A stretch of DNA of 64,000 bases from Lachnospiraceae bacterium (lineage in GTDB: Bacteria; Bacillota; Clostridia; Lachnospirales; Lachnospiraceae): assembly GCA_014803415.1 (NCBI GenBank), contig JAAVBZ010000045.1, positions 248,001 to 312,000 on the forward strand. Direction: 5' to 3'. The notes under the pieces are model-generated. The model saw nothing but the letters and a program-made list of their open reading frames with translations. It was not told where the DNA came from and did not search any database. This document shows, piece after piece, positions 1 through 10,482 of this stretch; positions within the stretch are counted from its first letter, which is position 1; each line of letters begins with the position of its first letter. The translations under genes and the position numbers were made by a program.

Positions 1-1
1 C

Positions 2-1786
2 ATTACTTTTTTTAACGCTCCTTATCTGAAGAATGTAATTAAAGCCGGCGGCGTATACCTTATGAGAGGAAAGCTGAAAAAAGAACAGGGCGTTCTTCAT
101 ATGGATCAGCCAAAACTTTATACTTATGAGGAATACAGTAAATTGACAGGCTCCCTTCAGCCCTGCTATAGATTAACGGCAGGACTTAGCAACAAAGCAG
201 TGCAAAAAGCTATGAAGCAGGCGCTGCCGGCAGTTTCAGGGGAAGAGTACCTGCCATCTGATATCATAGAAGAATATCAGCTGATCTCCCGAAAAAAAGC
301 CTATCAGGATATCCACTTCCCTAAAAATTATGATGAAATGCTTCTGGCCCGAAAAAGATTAGCTTTTGATGAATTTTTCCTGTTCCTTATCTCCTTAAGA
401 AAGTTAAAGGAAATGAATGAGGAAGCAATATCTTCTTATCCCATGATCGAAACGGCGTTGACAAAAAGGCTGATAGAATCCCTGCCATATCGCCTTACCG
501 GTGCCCAGCTTAAAGTATGGGACGAGATCAAAGCCGATCTGACAAGCGGCAGAGCCATGAACCGTCTGATACAAGGCGATGTGGGATCAGGCAAAACAGT
601 TTTAGCATTCCTTTCATTGCTCATGGCAGTTGCAAACGGATATCAGGGAGCTTTGATGGCGCCTACAGAAATTCTGGCCAGACAGCATTATGAACAACTT
701 CTTGCAATGAACAGCCAGTATGGGCTTTCTTTAAAACCTGTACTTTTAACAGGCTCTGTAACGGCTGCCGGTAAAAGAAAAATTTATGAAAAAATAGAAT
801 CGGGGGAAGCTGATATTGTCATCGGGACCCATGCGCTGATACAGGAAAAAGTAACTTATCATAAGCTTGCGCTTGTAATTACCGATGAACAGCATCGATT
901 CGGCGTTAAGCAGAGAGAAAATTTAAGTGAAAAAGGTGATCATGCCCATGTACTTGTTATGAGCGCCACGCCCATTCCAAGAACCCTGGCCATTATCCTC
1001 TATGGAGATCTTCATCTTTCTGTCATAGATGAACTGCCTGCAAACAGGCTGCCTATTAAAAACTGTGTGGTTAACACTACTTACCGGAAAAAGGCATATG
1101 AATTTATAACCAAAGAAGTAGAAAACGGGCATCAGGTATATGTTATCTGTCCAATGGTAGATGAAAATGAAGAGATGGGAGATGTAGAAAATGTTACAGA
1201 ATATACACAAAAATTGAAAAGTTCTCTTCCTTCAAAGATTCATGTGGAATACCTGCATGGAAAAATGAAGGCACCGGAAAAGAACAGGATCATGGAAGAA
1301 TTTGCTGCCGGAAATATTGATGTGCTGGTTTCCACCACGGTGATCGAGGTTGGTATCAACGTACCCAATGCCACTGTTATGATGATTGAAAATGCAGAGC
1401 GTTTCGGGCTTGCACAGCTTCATCAGCTCAGGGGACGGATCGGAAGAGGAAAGAGCCAGTCTTATTGCATTTTTATGAGCGGTTCGGATAACAGCCGTTC
1501 CATGGACAGACTTAAAATATTGAATCAGTCCAATGACGGATTTTTTATTGCGGAAGAGGATCTGAAACTGCGGGGACCGGGGGATCTGTTCGGCATTCGG
1601 CAAAGCGGAGCTATGGAATTTAAGATAGCAGATATTTATCAGGACAGCGGTCTCCTTAAAAAGATCAGTATATCGGTAGATAATATTCTGCAACAGGACA
1701 AAGATCTTAGCTCTGACAAGTATAATTCTATTCAAAGGTATTTAATCCAAAATACGGTAAATTTTGTTGACTTTAGAACAATCTGA
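2..1786 (+). CDS. recG: ATP-dependent DNA helicase RecG (5' end outside window)
   Basis: Walker A GDVGSGKT, DEQHRFGVKQR, SATPIPRTLA, GRIGRGKSQSYC motifs; frame stays open upstream of the 62 ATG to the window edge (ITFFNAPYLKN...), so the listed start is not the true start. Confidence 0.96.
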   Translation: MTFFNAPYLKNVIKAGGVYLMRGKLKKEQGVLHMDQPKLYTYEEYSKLTGSLQPCYRLTAGLSNKAVQKAMKQALPAVSGEEYLPSDIIEEYQLISRKKAYQDIHFPKNYDEMLLARKRLAFDEFFLFLISLRKLKEMNEEAISSYPMIETALTKRLIESLPYRLTGAQLKVWDEIKADLTSGRAMNRLIQGDVGSGKTVLAFLSLLMAVANGYQGALMAPTEILARQHYEQLLAMNSQYGLSLKPVLLTGSVTAAGKRKIYEKIESGEADIVIGTHALIQEKVTYHKLALVITDEQHRFGVKQRENLSEKGDHAHVLVMSATPIPRTLAIILYGDLHLSVIDELPANRLPIKNCVVNTTYRKKAYEFITKEVENGHQVYVICPMVDENEEMGDVENVTEYTQKLKSSLPSKIHVEYLHGKMKAPEKNRIMEEFAAGNIDVLVSTTVIEVGINVPNATVMMIENAERFGLAQLHQLRGRIGRGKSQSYCIFMSGSDNSRSMDRLKILNQSNDGFFIAEEDLKLRGPGDLFGIRQSGAMEFKIADIYQDSGLLKKISISVDNILQQDKDLSSDKYNSIQRYLIQNTVNFVDFRTI

Positions 1787-1867
1787 CAGTAAGATATATA
1801 TGTATGCTTAAAATTAAGAACGCAATATCTTGTGTTTCACATCATTTGGAGAAGGGTGAAGTAGAGA

Positions 1868-2728
1868 ATGAGTAAAACAGCAATTGTAACAGACAGTAAC
1901 AGCGGTATTACGCAGGCGCAGGCTAAGGAATTTGGTATTTTTGTTCTTCCGATGCCTTTTATGATCAATGAGGAACCATTTTTTGAAGATATAAATCTGA
2001 CTCAGGAAGAGTTTTATAAAAAGCTGGAAGACGGTGCGGATGTTATTACAAGCCAGCCCTCGCCGGAATCGGTTTTGAATCTGTGGAATGAAATTCTCAA
2101 AGATTATGATGAGATCGTGCATATTCCCATGAGCAGCGGATTGTCAGGGTCCTGTCAGAGCGCTATTATGCTGTCAGAAGATTTTGGCGGAAAAGTGCAA
2201 GTAGTTAATAACCAGCGTATTTCCGTAACGCAGAGGCAGTCCTGTCTGGATGCACTTAAGCTGGCCTCAGAAGGAAAATCGGCCAAAGAAATCAAAGATT
2301 TTCTGGAAGCGGATAAATTTAATTCCAGTATCTATATCATGTTGGATACCTTATATTACTTAAAGAAAGGCGGACGCATTACGCCTGCCGCTGCCGCAAT
2401 CGGTACATTACTTAAACTGAAACCGGTTCTTCAGATCCAGGGAGAAAAGCTGGATGCTTTTGCCAAGGCGAGAACTGCTAATCAGGGTAAGGCAACCATG
2501 ATAAATGCGATCAGAAGTGATATGGAGAACAGATTCGGCGGAGCTTCGAAAGACAACATCTGGCTGGAGATCGCTTACACGAAAGATCTGGATACAGCGC
2601 TGCAGTTCAAAGAAGAAGTGTTAAAGCACTTTCCCGATTTTGATATTGTAGTGAATCCATTATCCTTAAGCGTGGCATGTCATATAGGACCCGGAGCACT
2701 TGCTCTTGCCTGCTGCAAAAAAATTTAA
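1868..2728 (+). CDS. DegV family protein (fatty-acid binding)
   Basis: MSKTAIVTDSNSGITQAQAKE N-terminus and YYLKKGGRI motif typical of DegV. Confidence 0.93.
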   Translation: MSKTAIVTDSNSGITQAQAKEFGIFVLPMPFMINEEPFFEDINLTQEEFYKKLEDGADVITSQPSPESVLNLWNEILKDYDEIVHIPMSSGLSGSCQSAIMLSEDFGGKVQVVNNQRISVTQRQSCLDALKLASEGKSAKEIKDFLEADKFNSSIYIMLDTLYYLKKGGRITPAAAAIGTLLKLKPVLQIQGEKLDAFAKARTANQGKATMINAIRSDMENRFGGASKDNIWLEIAYTKDLDTALQFKEEVLKHFPDFDIVVNPLSLSVACHIGPGALALACCKKI

Positions 2729-2751
2729 TGTTAAAAGAAAGAGGTTTTGTC

Positions 2752-4674
2752 ATGGCGAAAGAACCTGTTTATGACGCTTCCAGTATTACAGTACTGGAAG
2801 GACTGGAAGCAGTAAGAAAAAGACCCGGTATGTATATCGGAAGTGTATCTACCAAAGGTCTTAATCATCTGATATATGAAATAGTTGACAATGCAGTGGA
2901 TGAGCATCTGGCAGGGTATTGTGATAAGATCACGGTCACACTGGAAAAAGACGGCTCCGCCACCATAGAAGATAACGGACGCGGTATTCCTGTAGGAATG
3001 CATGAAAAAGGAATCAGTGCAGAGCGTCTTGTTTTTACCACGCTCCATGCGGGCGGCAAATTTGATAATTCTGCTTATAAGACCAGCGGCGGTCTTCATG
3101 GCGTAGGATCCTCTGTGGTCAATGCCTTATCCACCTACTTAACTGTCAGGGTAAAAAATGGCGGTAATCTGTATGAAGACAAATACGAAAAAGGAAATCC
3201 CGTCATTCAACTGGAAAACGGTCTTTTGCCTGTCATCGGCAAAGCCAGAGGTACCGGTACCATTATTAACTTTCTGCCAGATGATACTATTTTTGACAAA
3301 ACTCGTTTTAAAGAGGACGATATCAAAAGCAGACTTCATGAAACAGCCTACCTGAATCCCAATCTTACTATTATTTTTGAAGATAAAAGAAAAGAAGAAA
3401 CGGAACATCTTGAATTTCACGAGCCCGACGGTATCGTAGGATTTATCAAAGATATGAATAAATCCAAGGATACCATCCATGATGTGATCTATTTTTCCGG
3501 TGAAAATGACGGTATTACTGTGGAAGGGGCATTTCAGTATGTCAATGAGTTTCATGAAAATGTACTTGGTTTCTGCAACAATATTTACAATGCAGAAGGC
3601 GGTACACACCTGACCGGATTTAAAACGGCTTTCACCAATATCATCAATACTTATGCAAGAGAACTGAATATTCTTAAAGATAAGGATCAGAATTTTACAG
3701 GCGCTGATGTACGAAACGGTATGACAGCCGTTATAACCATTAAGCATCCCGATCCAAGGTTCGAAGGTCAGACTAAGACGAAACTGGATAATCAGGATGC
3801 TGCTAAAGTGGTCAGCAAAGTGACCGGTGAAGAGATCGTCCGTTATTTTGACAGGAATCTGGAAACTCTTAAGAATATTATCGGCTGTGCCGAAAAAGCA
3901 GCCAAAATACGTAAGACAGAGGAAAAAGCCAAGACCAATCTTTTAACAAAGCAGAAATTTTCCTTTGATTCCAATGGCAAGCTTGCCAACTGCGAATCCA
4001 AAGACGCCTCGAAATGCGAAATCTTTATCGTAGAAGGCGATTCTGCCGGAGGCAGTGCCAAAACGGCAAGAAACCGTGCATATCAGGCAATTCTTCCTAT
4101 CAGAGGCAAGATTCTTAACGTTGAGAAAGCAAGTATTGACAAGGTACTTGCCAATGCGGAGATAAAGACCATGATCAATGCCTTCGGATGCGGATTTTCA
4201 GAAGGTTATGGCAATGACTTTGATATTACCAAGCTTCGTTATGATAAGATCATTATCATGGCCGATGCGGATGTGGATGGCGCGCATATTTCCAATTTGC
4301 TGCTGACACTGTTTTACCGGTTCATGCCGGAACTTATTTTTGAGGGACATGTTTATATTGCAATGCCGCCTCTTTATAAAGCTATGCCAAGTAAGGGCGA
4401 AGAAGAGTATTTATATGATGATAAAGCTCTGGAAAAATACCGCAAAAAGCATAAAGGTCCTTTTACCCTGCAAAGATATAAGGGACTTGGAGAAATGGAT
4501 GCGAACCAGCTTTGGGAAACCACATTAAATCCCGAGACCAGAATTCTTAAGCTGGTGGAAATAGAAGATGCCCGTATGGCGTCTGAAGTTACGGAAATGC
4601 TGATGGGAACCGATGTGCCTCCCCGAAAAGCATTTATTTACAATCACGCGCAGGATGCCGAACTGGATATTTAA
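2752..4674 (+). CDS. Type II topoisomerase subunit B (ParE/GyrB family)
   Basis: GLEAVRKRPGMYIGS, EGDSAGGSAKTARNR, QRYKGLGEM motifs; start moved to ATG 2752 preceded by GAAAGAGG. Confidence 0.93.
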   Translation: MAKEPVYDASSITVLEGLEAVRKRPGMYIGSVSTKGLNHLIYEIVDNAVDEHLAGYCDKITVTLEKDGSATIEDNGRGIPVGMHEKGISAERLVFTTLHAGGKFDNSAYKTSGGLHGVGSSVVNALSTYLTVRVKNGGNLYEDKYEKGNPVIQLENGLLPVIGKARGTGTIINFLPDDTIFDKTRFKEDDIKSRLHETAYLNPNLTIIFEDKRKEETEHLEFHEPDGIVGFIKDMNKSKDTIHDVIYFSGENDGITVEGAFQYVNEFHENVLGFCNNIYNAEGGTHLTGFKTAFTNIINTYARELNILKDKDQNFTGADVRNGMTAVITIKHPDPRFEGQTKTKLDNQDAAKVVSKVTGEEIVRYFDRNLETLKNIIGCAEKAAKIRKTEEKAKTNLLTKQKFSFDSNGKLANCESKDASKCEIFIVEGDSAGGSAKTARNRAYQAILPIRGKILNVEKASIDKVLANAEIKTMINAFGCGFSEGYGNDFDITKLRYDKIIIMADADVDGAHISNLLLTLFYRFMPELIFEGHVYIAMPPLYKAMPSKGEEEYLYDDKALEKYRKKHKGPFTLQRYKGLGEMDANQLWETTLNPETRILKLVEIEDARMASEVTEMLMGTDVPPRKAFIYNHAQDAELDI

Positions 4675-4693
4675 GAAAGGCTTTGGTTTTTAG

Positions 4694-6928
4694 ATGGAAG
4701 AGAAGATTATTAAAACAGAATATGCGGAGATCATGCAGAAATCTTTTATTGATTATGCCATGAGCGTTATTATTGCCCGTGCCCTGCCGGATGCAAGAGA
4801 TGGACTCAAACCGGTACAGCGGCGTACGCTGTATGATATGCATGAACTGGGAATCCGTTATGACAGACCCTACAGGAAAAGCGCCCGTATCGTAGGTGAT
4901 ACCATGGGTAAATATCATCCCCACGGTGACAGTTCTATCTATGAAGCATTGGTGGTAATGACTCAGGATTTTAAGAAAGGTCTTCCTCTTGTAGACGGTC
5001 ATGGGAATTTTGGAAATATAGAAGGTGACGGCGCTGCAGCCATGCGTTATACAGAAGCAAGACTTCAGCAGGTAACGCAGCAGGCCTTGCTTTCCGATCT
5101 GGATAAAGACGTTGTGGATTTTGTTCCTAATTTTGATGAAACTGAAAAAGAACCCAGTGTTCTTCCTGCTAAATTTCCCAATCTCCTGGTAAACGGCTCC
5201 GAGGGAATCGCAGTCGGTATGGCCACCAATATTCCGCCCCATAATCTGTCGGAAGTCATTGATGCTGTGAAAGCTTATATGAAGGATGAAAATATTTCAA
5301 ACGAAGGTCTGATGAAATACTTAAAGGGACCTGATTTTCCTACGGGCGGCATTGTGATCAATAAAGATGATCTGCTGCAGATCTATACAACAGGCACCGG
5401 CAAGATCAAGATAAGAGGCAAGGTGGATATTGAAAAAGGAAAAGCCGGAAAGACCAATGTGGTGATCAGTGAGATACCCTATCCCATGATCGGCGTTAAT
5501 ATTGCCAAATTCCTGATGGATGTGGCAGCTCTTGCAGAAAGTAAAAAGACCATGGATATCGTGGATATCACGAATCAATCCTCCAAAGAAGGTATCCGTA
5601 TTGTTATAGAACTGAAACGAGACGCTGATGTTGACAATTTTGTGAATATGCTTTATAAAAAAACAAGACTGGAAGATACTTTCGGCGTCAATATGCTCGC
5701 GATTTCAGATGGCAGGCCGGAGACCATGAGTCTTAAGCAGGTCATTAAATGTAATGTGGATTTCCAATACGAAGTCAATACCAGAAAATATACCAATCTG
5801 CTGGAAAGAGAACTGGAAAAAAAGGAAGTTCAGGAAGGCCTCATTAAAGCCTGCAATGTGATCGATCTGGTCATTGAAATTCTCCGCGGTTCCAAAGACA
5901 GGGCTATGGCTAAAGCATGTCTGGTGGAAGGCAAAACGGACGGCATTAAGTTTAAATTTAAGGAATCTAAGATTATGGCAGCGCAGCTTAGCTTTACGGA
6001 GAAGCAGGCTAACGCTATTTTGGAAATGCGTTTATATAAACTGATCGGATTGGAATTGGAAGCTCTGATCAATGAGCATGAGGAGACCATGGCCAATATA
6101 TATCGCTATGAGGATATCCTGGCAAGACGTGATTCCATGGCACAGGTCATTATGAATGAACTGGATGATATTAAAAAATCCTTTGGCAGGCCCAGAAGAA
6201 CTGTGATCGACAATTTTGCAGAGGCTGTTTATGAAGAAAAGAAACAGGAAGAAATGGAAGTCGTATTTCTTATGGATCGTTTCGGGTATGCGAAAACCAT
6301 TGATATAGCTGCCTATGAAAGAAATAAAGAAGCGGCGGATGCTGAGAATAAATATGTATTTACCTGCAAGAATACCGGCAAGATCTGTATTTTTACTAAT
6401 ATCGGACAACTCCATACAGTTAAAGTTTCAGATATTCCTTATGGAAAATTCAGAGACAAGGGCATTCCCATTGACAATGTAAGTAATTATAATTCCGAAA
6501 AAGAGCGGATGATAGCAGTTACCAGCCAGACATCACTTAATCTTTATCGTGTGATCTTTGCCACGAAATTATCCATGCTGAAAGTAGTGGATGGCGGAGA
6601 ATTTGATGTTTCCAAACGTACCGTAGCATCTACCAAGCTTTTAGAGGATGATGAAGTTGTCAGCGTAACCGTTCTGGATGACCAGAAAGATATTGTACTC
6701 CAGACAAACGACGGCTTTTTCCTTAAATTCCCGCTGGAAGAAATTCCGGAAAAGAAAAAAGGAGCCGTTGGAGTAAGAGGCATGAAACTTGGTGCCAAAG
6801 ATTTTGTGGAGAATGTATATTATACCGGAATCTGGGATCAGACCATTGAGTATAAGGGAAAGCAAATGGAACTATCCAGACTGAAAATGGGCAAACGTGA
6901 TTCCAAAGGAACGAAAGTAAGAATATAG
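4694..6928 (+). CDS. Type II topoisomerase subunit A (ParC/GyrA family), probably topoisomerase IV type
   Basis: FIDYAMSVIIARALPDARDGLKPVQRR, HPHGDSSIYEALV, AMRYTEARL; no canonical QRRGGKG GyrA box seen in the C-terminal region. Confidence 0.92.
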   Translation: MEEKIIKTEYAEIMQKSFIDYAMSVIIARALPDARDGLKPVQRRTLYDMHELGIRYDRPYRKSARIVGDTMGKYHPHGDSSIYEALVVMTQDFKKGLPLVDGHGNFGNIEGDGAAAMRYTEARLQQVTQQALLSDLDKDVVDFVPNFDETEKEPSVLPAKFPNLLVNGSEGIAVGMATNIPPHNLSEVIDAVKAYMKDENISNEGLMKYLKGPDFPTGGIVINKDDLLQIYTTGTGKIKIRGKVDIEKGKAGKTNVVISEIPYPMIGVNIAKFLMDVAALAESKKTMDIVDITNQSSKEGIRIVIELKRDADVDNFVNMLYKKTRLEDTFGVNMLAISDGRPETMSLKQVIKCNVDFQYEVNTRKYTNLLERELEKKEVQEGLIKACNVIDLVIEILRGSKDRAMAKACLVEGKTDGIKFKFKESKIMAAQLSFTEKQANAILEMRLYKLIGLELEALINEHEETMANIYRYEDILARRDSMAQVIMNELDDIKKSFGRPRRTVIDNFAEAVYEEKKQEEMEVVFLMDRFGYAKTIDIAAYERNKEAADAENKYVFTCKNTGKICIFTNIGQLHTVKVSDIPYGKFRDKGIPIDNVSNYNSEKERMIAVTSQTSLNLYRVIFATKLSMLKVVDGGEFDVSKRTVASTKLLEDDEVVSVTVLDDQKDIVLQTNDGFFLKFPLEEIPEKKKGAVGVRGMKLGAKDFVENVYYTGIWDQTIEYKGKQMELSRLKMGKRDSKGTKVRI

Positions 6929-6941
6929 GCAGGAGGAAGCT

Positions 6942-7493
6942 ATGAGGGTTATTGCAGGAACAGCCAGAAGCCTTAAATTAAAAACTCCGGAGGGATTGGA
7001 TACCAGACCCACCACTGACCGTATTAAAGAAACTTTGTTCAATATGATACAGATGGATATACCGGACGGTGTTTTTGTGGATCTGTTTTCCGGAAGCGGT
7101 GCAATTGGTATTGAAGCCCTCAGCCGTGGGGCCAGACATGCATATTTTGTAGAAAATGCGAAAGAAGCCGTTTCCTGTATTCAGGAAAATCTTGCATTTA
7201 CCAGACTGGCAGATAAAGCTACCTTGTTAAAACAGGATGTTTCCGGTGCACTATCTCTTATTTCGGAAAAAAAAGTTGATATTGTTTTTATGGATCCGCC
7301 TTACCAGGCAGATGTTGAAAGCAATGTGTTTGCGGCTCTTAAAATGCAGCAGTATGTGACAGAGGATACCAAGATCATTGTGGAAGCTGAATTGAGCAAA
7401 AATTTTGAATTTCTGAATGAGTTTGGCTTTGAAGTGATCAAGGAAAAAAAGTATAAGACAAATAAGCATGTTTTTTGCAGAAAGGTAAACTAA
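6942..7493 (+). CDS. rsmD: 16S rRNA (guanine(966)-N(2))-methyltransferase RsmD
   Basis: [52 protein letters not shown] motif; followed by coaD. Confidence 0.96.
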   Translation: MRVIAGTARSLKLKTPEGLDTRPTTDRIKETLFNMIQMDIPDGVFVDLFSGSGAIGIEALSRGARHAYFVENAKEAVSCIQENLAFTRLADKATLLKQDVSGALSLISEKKVDIVFMDPPYQADVESNVFAALKMQQYVTEDTKIIVEAELSKNFEFLNEFGFEVIKEKKYKTNKHVFCRKVN

Positions 7494-7494
7494 A

Positions 7495-7977
7495 ATGAAG
7501 AAAGCTATTTATCCCGGAAGTTTCGATCCGGTCACTTACGGACATCTTGACATAATAAGGCGGGCAGCGCAGATTTTTGACGAGTTAACGGTCAGTGTTT
7601 TGAACAATAAACTAAAAACTCCATTGTTTTCTGTAGAAGAACGTGTTAATATATTGAAAGAAGCAACAAAGGATATTCCCAATGTTAAAGTGGAGTCTTT
7701 CAGCGGTCTTTTGGTAGATTATGCCAGATCACGAGATGTTCACGTAGTGATCAGAGGGCTGAGAGCTATTACGGATTTTGAATACGAATTACAGAATGCG
7801 CAGACTAATGCGCTGCTTTCAAGCGGCGAACTTGATACTATCTTTTTGACTACCAGCCTTGAGTATGCATATTTAAGTTCTTCAAGTGTGAAGGAAATTG
7901 CAAGCTTTAAGGGTGATATTTCTATGTGTGTTCCCGAATTTGTAGCAGCTAAGGTATATAAGAAATTTGGATTTTAA
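7495..7977 (+). CDS. coaD: Pantetheine-phosphate adenylyltransferase
   Basis: [21 protein letters not shown] and [14 protein letters not shown] motifs. Confidence 0.97.
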   Translation: MKKAIYPGSFDPVTYGHLDIIRRAAQIFDELTVSVLNNKLKTPLFSVEERVNILKEATKDIPNVKVESFSGLLVDYARSRDVHVVIRGLRAITDFEYELQNAQTNALLSSGELDTIFLTTSLEYAYLSSSSVKEIASFKGDISMCVPEFVAAKVYKKFGF

Positions 7978-7997
7978 AAATAAATGGGGGATCATGA

Positions 7998-8603
7998 ATG
8001 AGCAGCAGGATCGAGCAGTTAATCGATGAGATCGAAGAGTACATAGACGGTTGTAAATACCAGCCCTTTTCCAATACCAAGATCATTGTGGATAAGGAAG
8101 AAATCGATGAACTTCTTCGTGAACTTCGTATGAAGACACCCGATGAGATTAAGCGTTATCAGAAGATCATAAGTAATAAAGAAGCTATATTAAATGACGC
8201 CAGAGCCAAAGCAGAAGCACTGATCAATGAGGCCACACTCAATACTACCAGACTTGTCAATGAACATGAGATCATGCAGCAGGCGTATGCGCAAGCCAAT
8301 GAAGTTGTTACCATGGCAACCCAGCAGGCGCAGGAAATCTTGGATAGTGCCACCATAGAAGCCAACAATATGAGAACTGCGGCTATGCAGTATACAGATG
8401 GAATTCTTGCCAATGTTGAAAATCTACTGAATCAGACAATGCGGTCCACTCAAGATCACTTTGACAGCTTCATGGGGGTCATTAACAATTACAGTGATGT
8501 GATCAATGCCAACCGTATGGAATTAAATCCTCCGGAAGCAGATACTTTTATCGATGATACTTCCGATACAGCTTCAGATAATTTAAATATCGATATGCTG
8601 TAA
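7998..8603 (+). CDS. Coiled-coil protein, DivIVA/ATPase-subunit-H-like, unknown function
   Basis: ORF with RBS-like GGGGGATC upstream; long Ala/Glu-rich helical region; conserved position after coaD (inference). Confidence 0.7.
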   Translation: MSSRIEQLIDEIEEYIDGCKYQPFSNTKIIVDKEEIDELLRELRMKTPDEIKRYQKIISNKEAILNDARAKAEALINEATLNTTRLVNEHEIMQQAYAQANEVVTMATQQAQEILDSATIEANNMRTAAMQYTDGILANVENLLNQTMRSTQDHFDSFMGVINNYSDVINANRMELNPPEADTFIDDTSDTASDNLNIDML

Positions 8604-8614
8604 AATAGAAATAC

Positions 8615-8648
8615 AGCCGGCTTACTCAAATCGGTAAGCCGGCTTTTA
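8615..8648 (+). terminator. Rho-independent terminator
   Basis: AGCCGGCTTAC / GTAAGCCGGCT 11-bp perfect stem with 8-nt loop, followed by TTTT. Confidence 0.85.
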
Positions 8649-8691
8649 AAATATATTTTGATCATGAGCCTGATAAAGGAGGAATTCGAAC

Positions 8692-10482
8692 GTGTTTTTA
8701 TTTAAAAAGTCAAAAATAAAGCATATCCTTTTGAGCGGTCTTGTTTTACTGTTGGCAGTATCTGCAGGCTGCAGAAAGAATCCGGCTTACGAGGGAGGTC
8801 ATATTGCTCTTTTTTATGATTCTGATAAGTGGGAACTCAGTTATCAGGAAACGGAACCTTATCCCACTTTTCATCTGCAGTGTGATGAGAATGAGATCAC
8901 TATTATGCTGGCAGAGAATGACGGAAGCATCGTAGAATCCTTTTATAATGATATGGTAAGTCTTTACCAAACCTTTGCTGAAATAACACCAAAGGGCAAA
9001 ACTGACAAATGGGACAGTAGATCATGGCTGTATTATGAAGACTTTTTAACCTATGGCTCTGATTCGGAAACCGTGATCACTTATGCGAAAAAGCAGGATA
9101 ATATGCTGATCGTGGGGCTGGCAGAGATCATGGCTCTGGAATCAGGTGAAGAGAACAAAGAACTGACAGAAGAGGCGTTGGAAATTTTATCTTCCATGGA
9201 ATATTCTGAGAAGACAGATACAGGAGATCTGTCAGAAAAAGAAGAGGGAGAATATATACGTTACATGAATGATATGCTGCAGATGCTGGTAAGCTTTAAC
9301 CCTGCATCAGGAGAAGCTGAAACAGAAGAATCAGGCGAGGCCGAAGCGGAAGCTCCGGATCCAGAGGAATCGGCAGCTATTTCCGATGAAGAATTATCTG
9401 AGCTGCAGTATATTAAGAAAACGGAGATAGATGATTTTTACGGAGATCATTCAAAATATTCTGTATATGCACCCCAAGATAATACCTATGAAAACGGATA
9501 CCTGTATTGGTTTGATCATGGGCTTACCTTTTCTGCTTCCGCACTCAATCTGGATACTACCTCTTATATGTATGAATATCTGAGCAGTATAGTGGAATTT
9601 ACCACTGAGAACTGGCAGGAAGAGATGGGATATCATGATGTAGAGATCAGTGAAGTCATGAAAAACGGTGATGACAGATATTTGATCGCTACGGCAATAG
9701 CAGAAGATTTCTATGGAACGCCTTTTCAGGTAAAAGAAATTTTTTATATGGACATACAGTCGGTGGGCGCCGGCGTATTTTGGGATCTGGATCTTCATGA
9801 AATGAATGTGGATGAAGAAACAGACGCCATCATTGATGAATTGGCAAAATGTTACCATATTGATCTGAATGTGATGAAAACAAATGGAGAATGGATAGAA
9901 GCAAATGCCGAACGTATAGAAATAGCTCAGGATGTCTATGAACCCAGAGAGGGAGATAATGTACTGGAACCGGTGGAGGGGTATCAGTATATGGGAATGA
10001 CCACACTGAATCATGGAAGCGGAACAGCTTCATGTCCTGTGATGGTACCGATGGGATCGAGCACCATTATAAGAGACAGCCATGTTTACTCCAATCTCCA
10101 TGGCGTGATAGCATCCGCAGACATTAGCAGAATATTTCAGAATAACTTTATGCTGGAAGCCAAGGGAATATCTGACAGCTGGTATAATACCTGTGAAAAT
10201 GATTCAGAGAATAAACGTAATGTGTGGAAAAGCGAACTGATACCGCTTTCCGGTTATGATGAGGCATATTATGTGGAGATCACCTACGAAGAAAAGAATA
10301 GTTTGACTGAAGAATATGAGTCACAGGCGAGAATATACTGCTATATCAAAATTGAGGATAGCTATTACCTTGGATATTCTATCACCTTGTTATCCGGTGA
10401 ATATGATAATTCGACCAATACTGTGATCAAAGAATTGGAGACTGCTTATGGAATTGATCTGTCAAAATATTATGCTGAATAA
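8692..10482 (+). CDS. Putative lipoprotein, unknown function
   Basis: Lipobox-like LLAVSAGC after basic/hydrophobic N-terminus; acidic low-complexity linker; GGAGG upstream. Confidence 0.75.
   Translation: MFLFKKSKIKHILLSGLVLLLAVSAGCRKNPAYEGGHIALFYDSDKWELSYQETEPYPTFHLQCDENEITIMLAENDGSIVESFYNDMVSLYQTFAEITPKGKTDKWDSRSWLYYEDFLTYGSDSETVITYAKKQDNMLIVGLAEIMALESGEENKELTEEALEILSSMEYSEKTDTGDLSEKEEGEYIRYMNDMLQMLVSFNPASGEAETEESGEAEAEAPDPEESAAISDEELSELQYIKKTEIDDFYGDHSKYSVYAPQDNTYENGYLYWFDHGLTFSASALNLDTTSYMYEYLSSIVEFTTENWQEEMGYHDVEISEVMKNGDDRYLIATAIAEDFYGTPFQVKEIFYMDIQSVGAGVFWDLDLHEMNVDEETDAIIDELAKCYHIDLNVMKTNGEWIEANAERIEIAQDVYEPREGDNVLEPVEGYQYMGMTTLNHGSGTASCPVMVPMGSSTIIRDSHVYSNLHGVIASADISRIFQNNFMLEAKGISDSWYNTCENDSENKRNVWKSELIPLSGYDEAYYVEITYEEKNSLTEEYESQARIYCYIKIEDSYYLGYSITLLSGEYDNSTNTVIKELETAYGIDLSKYYAE

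Noticed and set aside
3139-5242. Long - strand ORFs (3139-3747, 4634-5242) inside the topoisomerase genes
   Set aside because: Antisense shadows of strongly conserved coding sequence; no recognisable motifs.
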